Positions 62,961 to 64,000 of a stretch of 64,000 nt of DNA are shown piece by piece (the stretch's first letter is position 1; every line of letters begins with the position of its first letter). Origin of the DNA: Arbacia lixula. Its lineage: Eukaryota > Echinodermata > Echinoidea > Arbacioida > Arbaciidae. A program made the translations under genes and the position numbers. The notes under the pieces are model-generated. The model was not told the origin of the DNA. It saw only the letters and a list, made by a program, of their open reading frames with translations, and did not search any database. The DNA lies in assembly GCA_963669155.1 (NCBI GenBank), contig OZ022576.1:15360035-15424034 (forward strand), read 5' to 3'.

Positions 62961-64000
62961 AATGGACCATTTGGTCACACAGCTGGGCCATCACATTCTT
63001 GTAATGCATTAATATATTTCAAAACTAGGATCAACCATCAAAATATCATGATTATAATGCTTAGAATCCATACTCATATATATGTAAATGTATAATGATT
63101 ACGAATTAGACTGATTACAATCCACTCTCATATATATGCAAATGTAATTTTGTGAGAAAAAGTACATCTAATCTTAGTCACAACTGTTCAAGCATCCTTT
63201 GGAGATTCATATATATACAGCAGTCCTCCGCAAAACTACTTAGCGCTCATCATAAAATTATATTGTTGCGTTTCATAAGATCACAAAATAATCCAAGTAT
63301 TAGCATCTTCGTGCAGCAAAATCTTACTCTTGTATTGTCGTGGCTGAAGCTTTAGAGGACTTAAAATTTGTGCCAGAAGATTTTACAACCATCCCTGGAG
63401 AAGGGCATTAATGCCCTCTGAGAAGGGTTTTGGAAAGCCATCGCTAGCAAGTTTGGTGATAAATTATACATTCAATCAAATTCCTAATCTCTCACGGCTC
63501 CCATCTTACCAATACATCAGGATTATTCTGATTTATATCACAGGCAAAATTATAGCTAAAGAGATTAAGTTAAGTGGATAAGGAATACATTTTAAATGGT
63601 TTTTAAGAATGTTCATCATGTATCCACACAAATGAATGGAATTGCAAGTATTGTTTTTTCATCACATTAAAACACTCCAAGCTGAAGAATAAAAGGCAGC
63701 ATGAAAGCTTCATAACGGACCTTGCAATATTCTTCAATAACTTTTCTTCGGAATTATGTATTCTGTACTTTAAATAAACTTTCATCTAGACAGGCAGATT
63801 TTTGTTAGAGTGGTGTGCTGGCTCCACGATAACTCTCAATACTCTACGGTCTTGCATTGCTATCATTATGCTTTCACAGTCCATATCCCTTAATACTCCT
63901 TTATAGGTCAATTACTTGTGTTGCTTGTGTTCTCTCTGACCACTGTATTAGACTCGTGAGTGACATGTTCTGGATCATTAATCGGATGCATCACTCTCTG
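62961..64000. other. No feature seen
   Basis: AT-rich sequence, probably an intron of the minus-strand gene ending at 62295. No exon or repeat element was recognised beyond short duplicated words around CATATATATG near 63075 and 63130. Confidence 0.4.

Noticed and set aside
62395-63009. 204-codon Leu/Ser/Cys-rich minus-strand frame
   Set aside because: Composition artefact of a purine-rich block; only the exon at 62295-62420, in another frame, has an acceptor and plausible protein.

Overview
The window is eukaryotic: multi-exon genes with GT-AG introns, long AT-rich intergenic DNA, simple repeats, a CR1/L2-type LINE and several small inverted-repeat transposons. Protein sequences and repeat style fit a marine invertebrate deuterostome; an echinoderm is my best guess, but that is inference, not proof.

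Layout. 1-2130: gene-poor, with a small inverted-repeat transposon (1057-1425) and a GC-richer patch near 1.65-1.9 kb. About 2130-10360: a large foldback-like structure. Two arrays of a ~214-bp tandem repeat (about 1.5 kb and 3.6 kb) point in opposite directions and enclose ~3.07 kb of unique DNA. That DNA carries a 45-bp coding minisatellite and a spliced gene for a basic protein with a PHD finger, followed by an acidic reading frame. 10441-28091: the complete VPS16 gene, whose start codon is only ~170 bp beyond the right array. I can assemble 22 coding exons with consistent phases into 833 residues. Its introns hold a LINE 3' end, small transposons, a ~180-bp pure GAA run, two introns with minor-spliceosome (U12) signals, and several short tandem duplications. 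Two of those clearly copy exon segments, including one pseudo-exon that keeps its splice acceptor. 28186-28901: a non-autonomous DNA transposon with inverted ends and a 5-bp target duplication. 28.9-39 kb: mostly featureless intergenic DNA or long 5' introns.

39089-41486: a two-exon gene for a 451-residue protein I do not recognise, with a basic, cysteine-containing C-terminus. 45035-52802: the complete HMG20A/HMG20B orthologue, with an HMG box and a coiled coil, 9 coding exons and 371 residues. 52.8-60 kb: long 3' UTR or intergenic DNA with one hairpin transposon. 60.1-60.95 kb: a CpG-dense, promoter-like patch, a possible tiny two-exon reading frame and a large imperfect palindrome. 62295-62420: the last coding exon of an unrecognised minus-strand gene that continues past the right edge.

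The two named genes do not form a pathway: VPS16 is a core subunit of the HOPS/CORVET endolysosomal tethers, and HMG20A is a chromatin factor of the LSD1/CoREST type. The most unusual object is the inverted-array element with its PHD-finger gene next to the VPS16 promoter.
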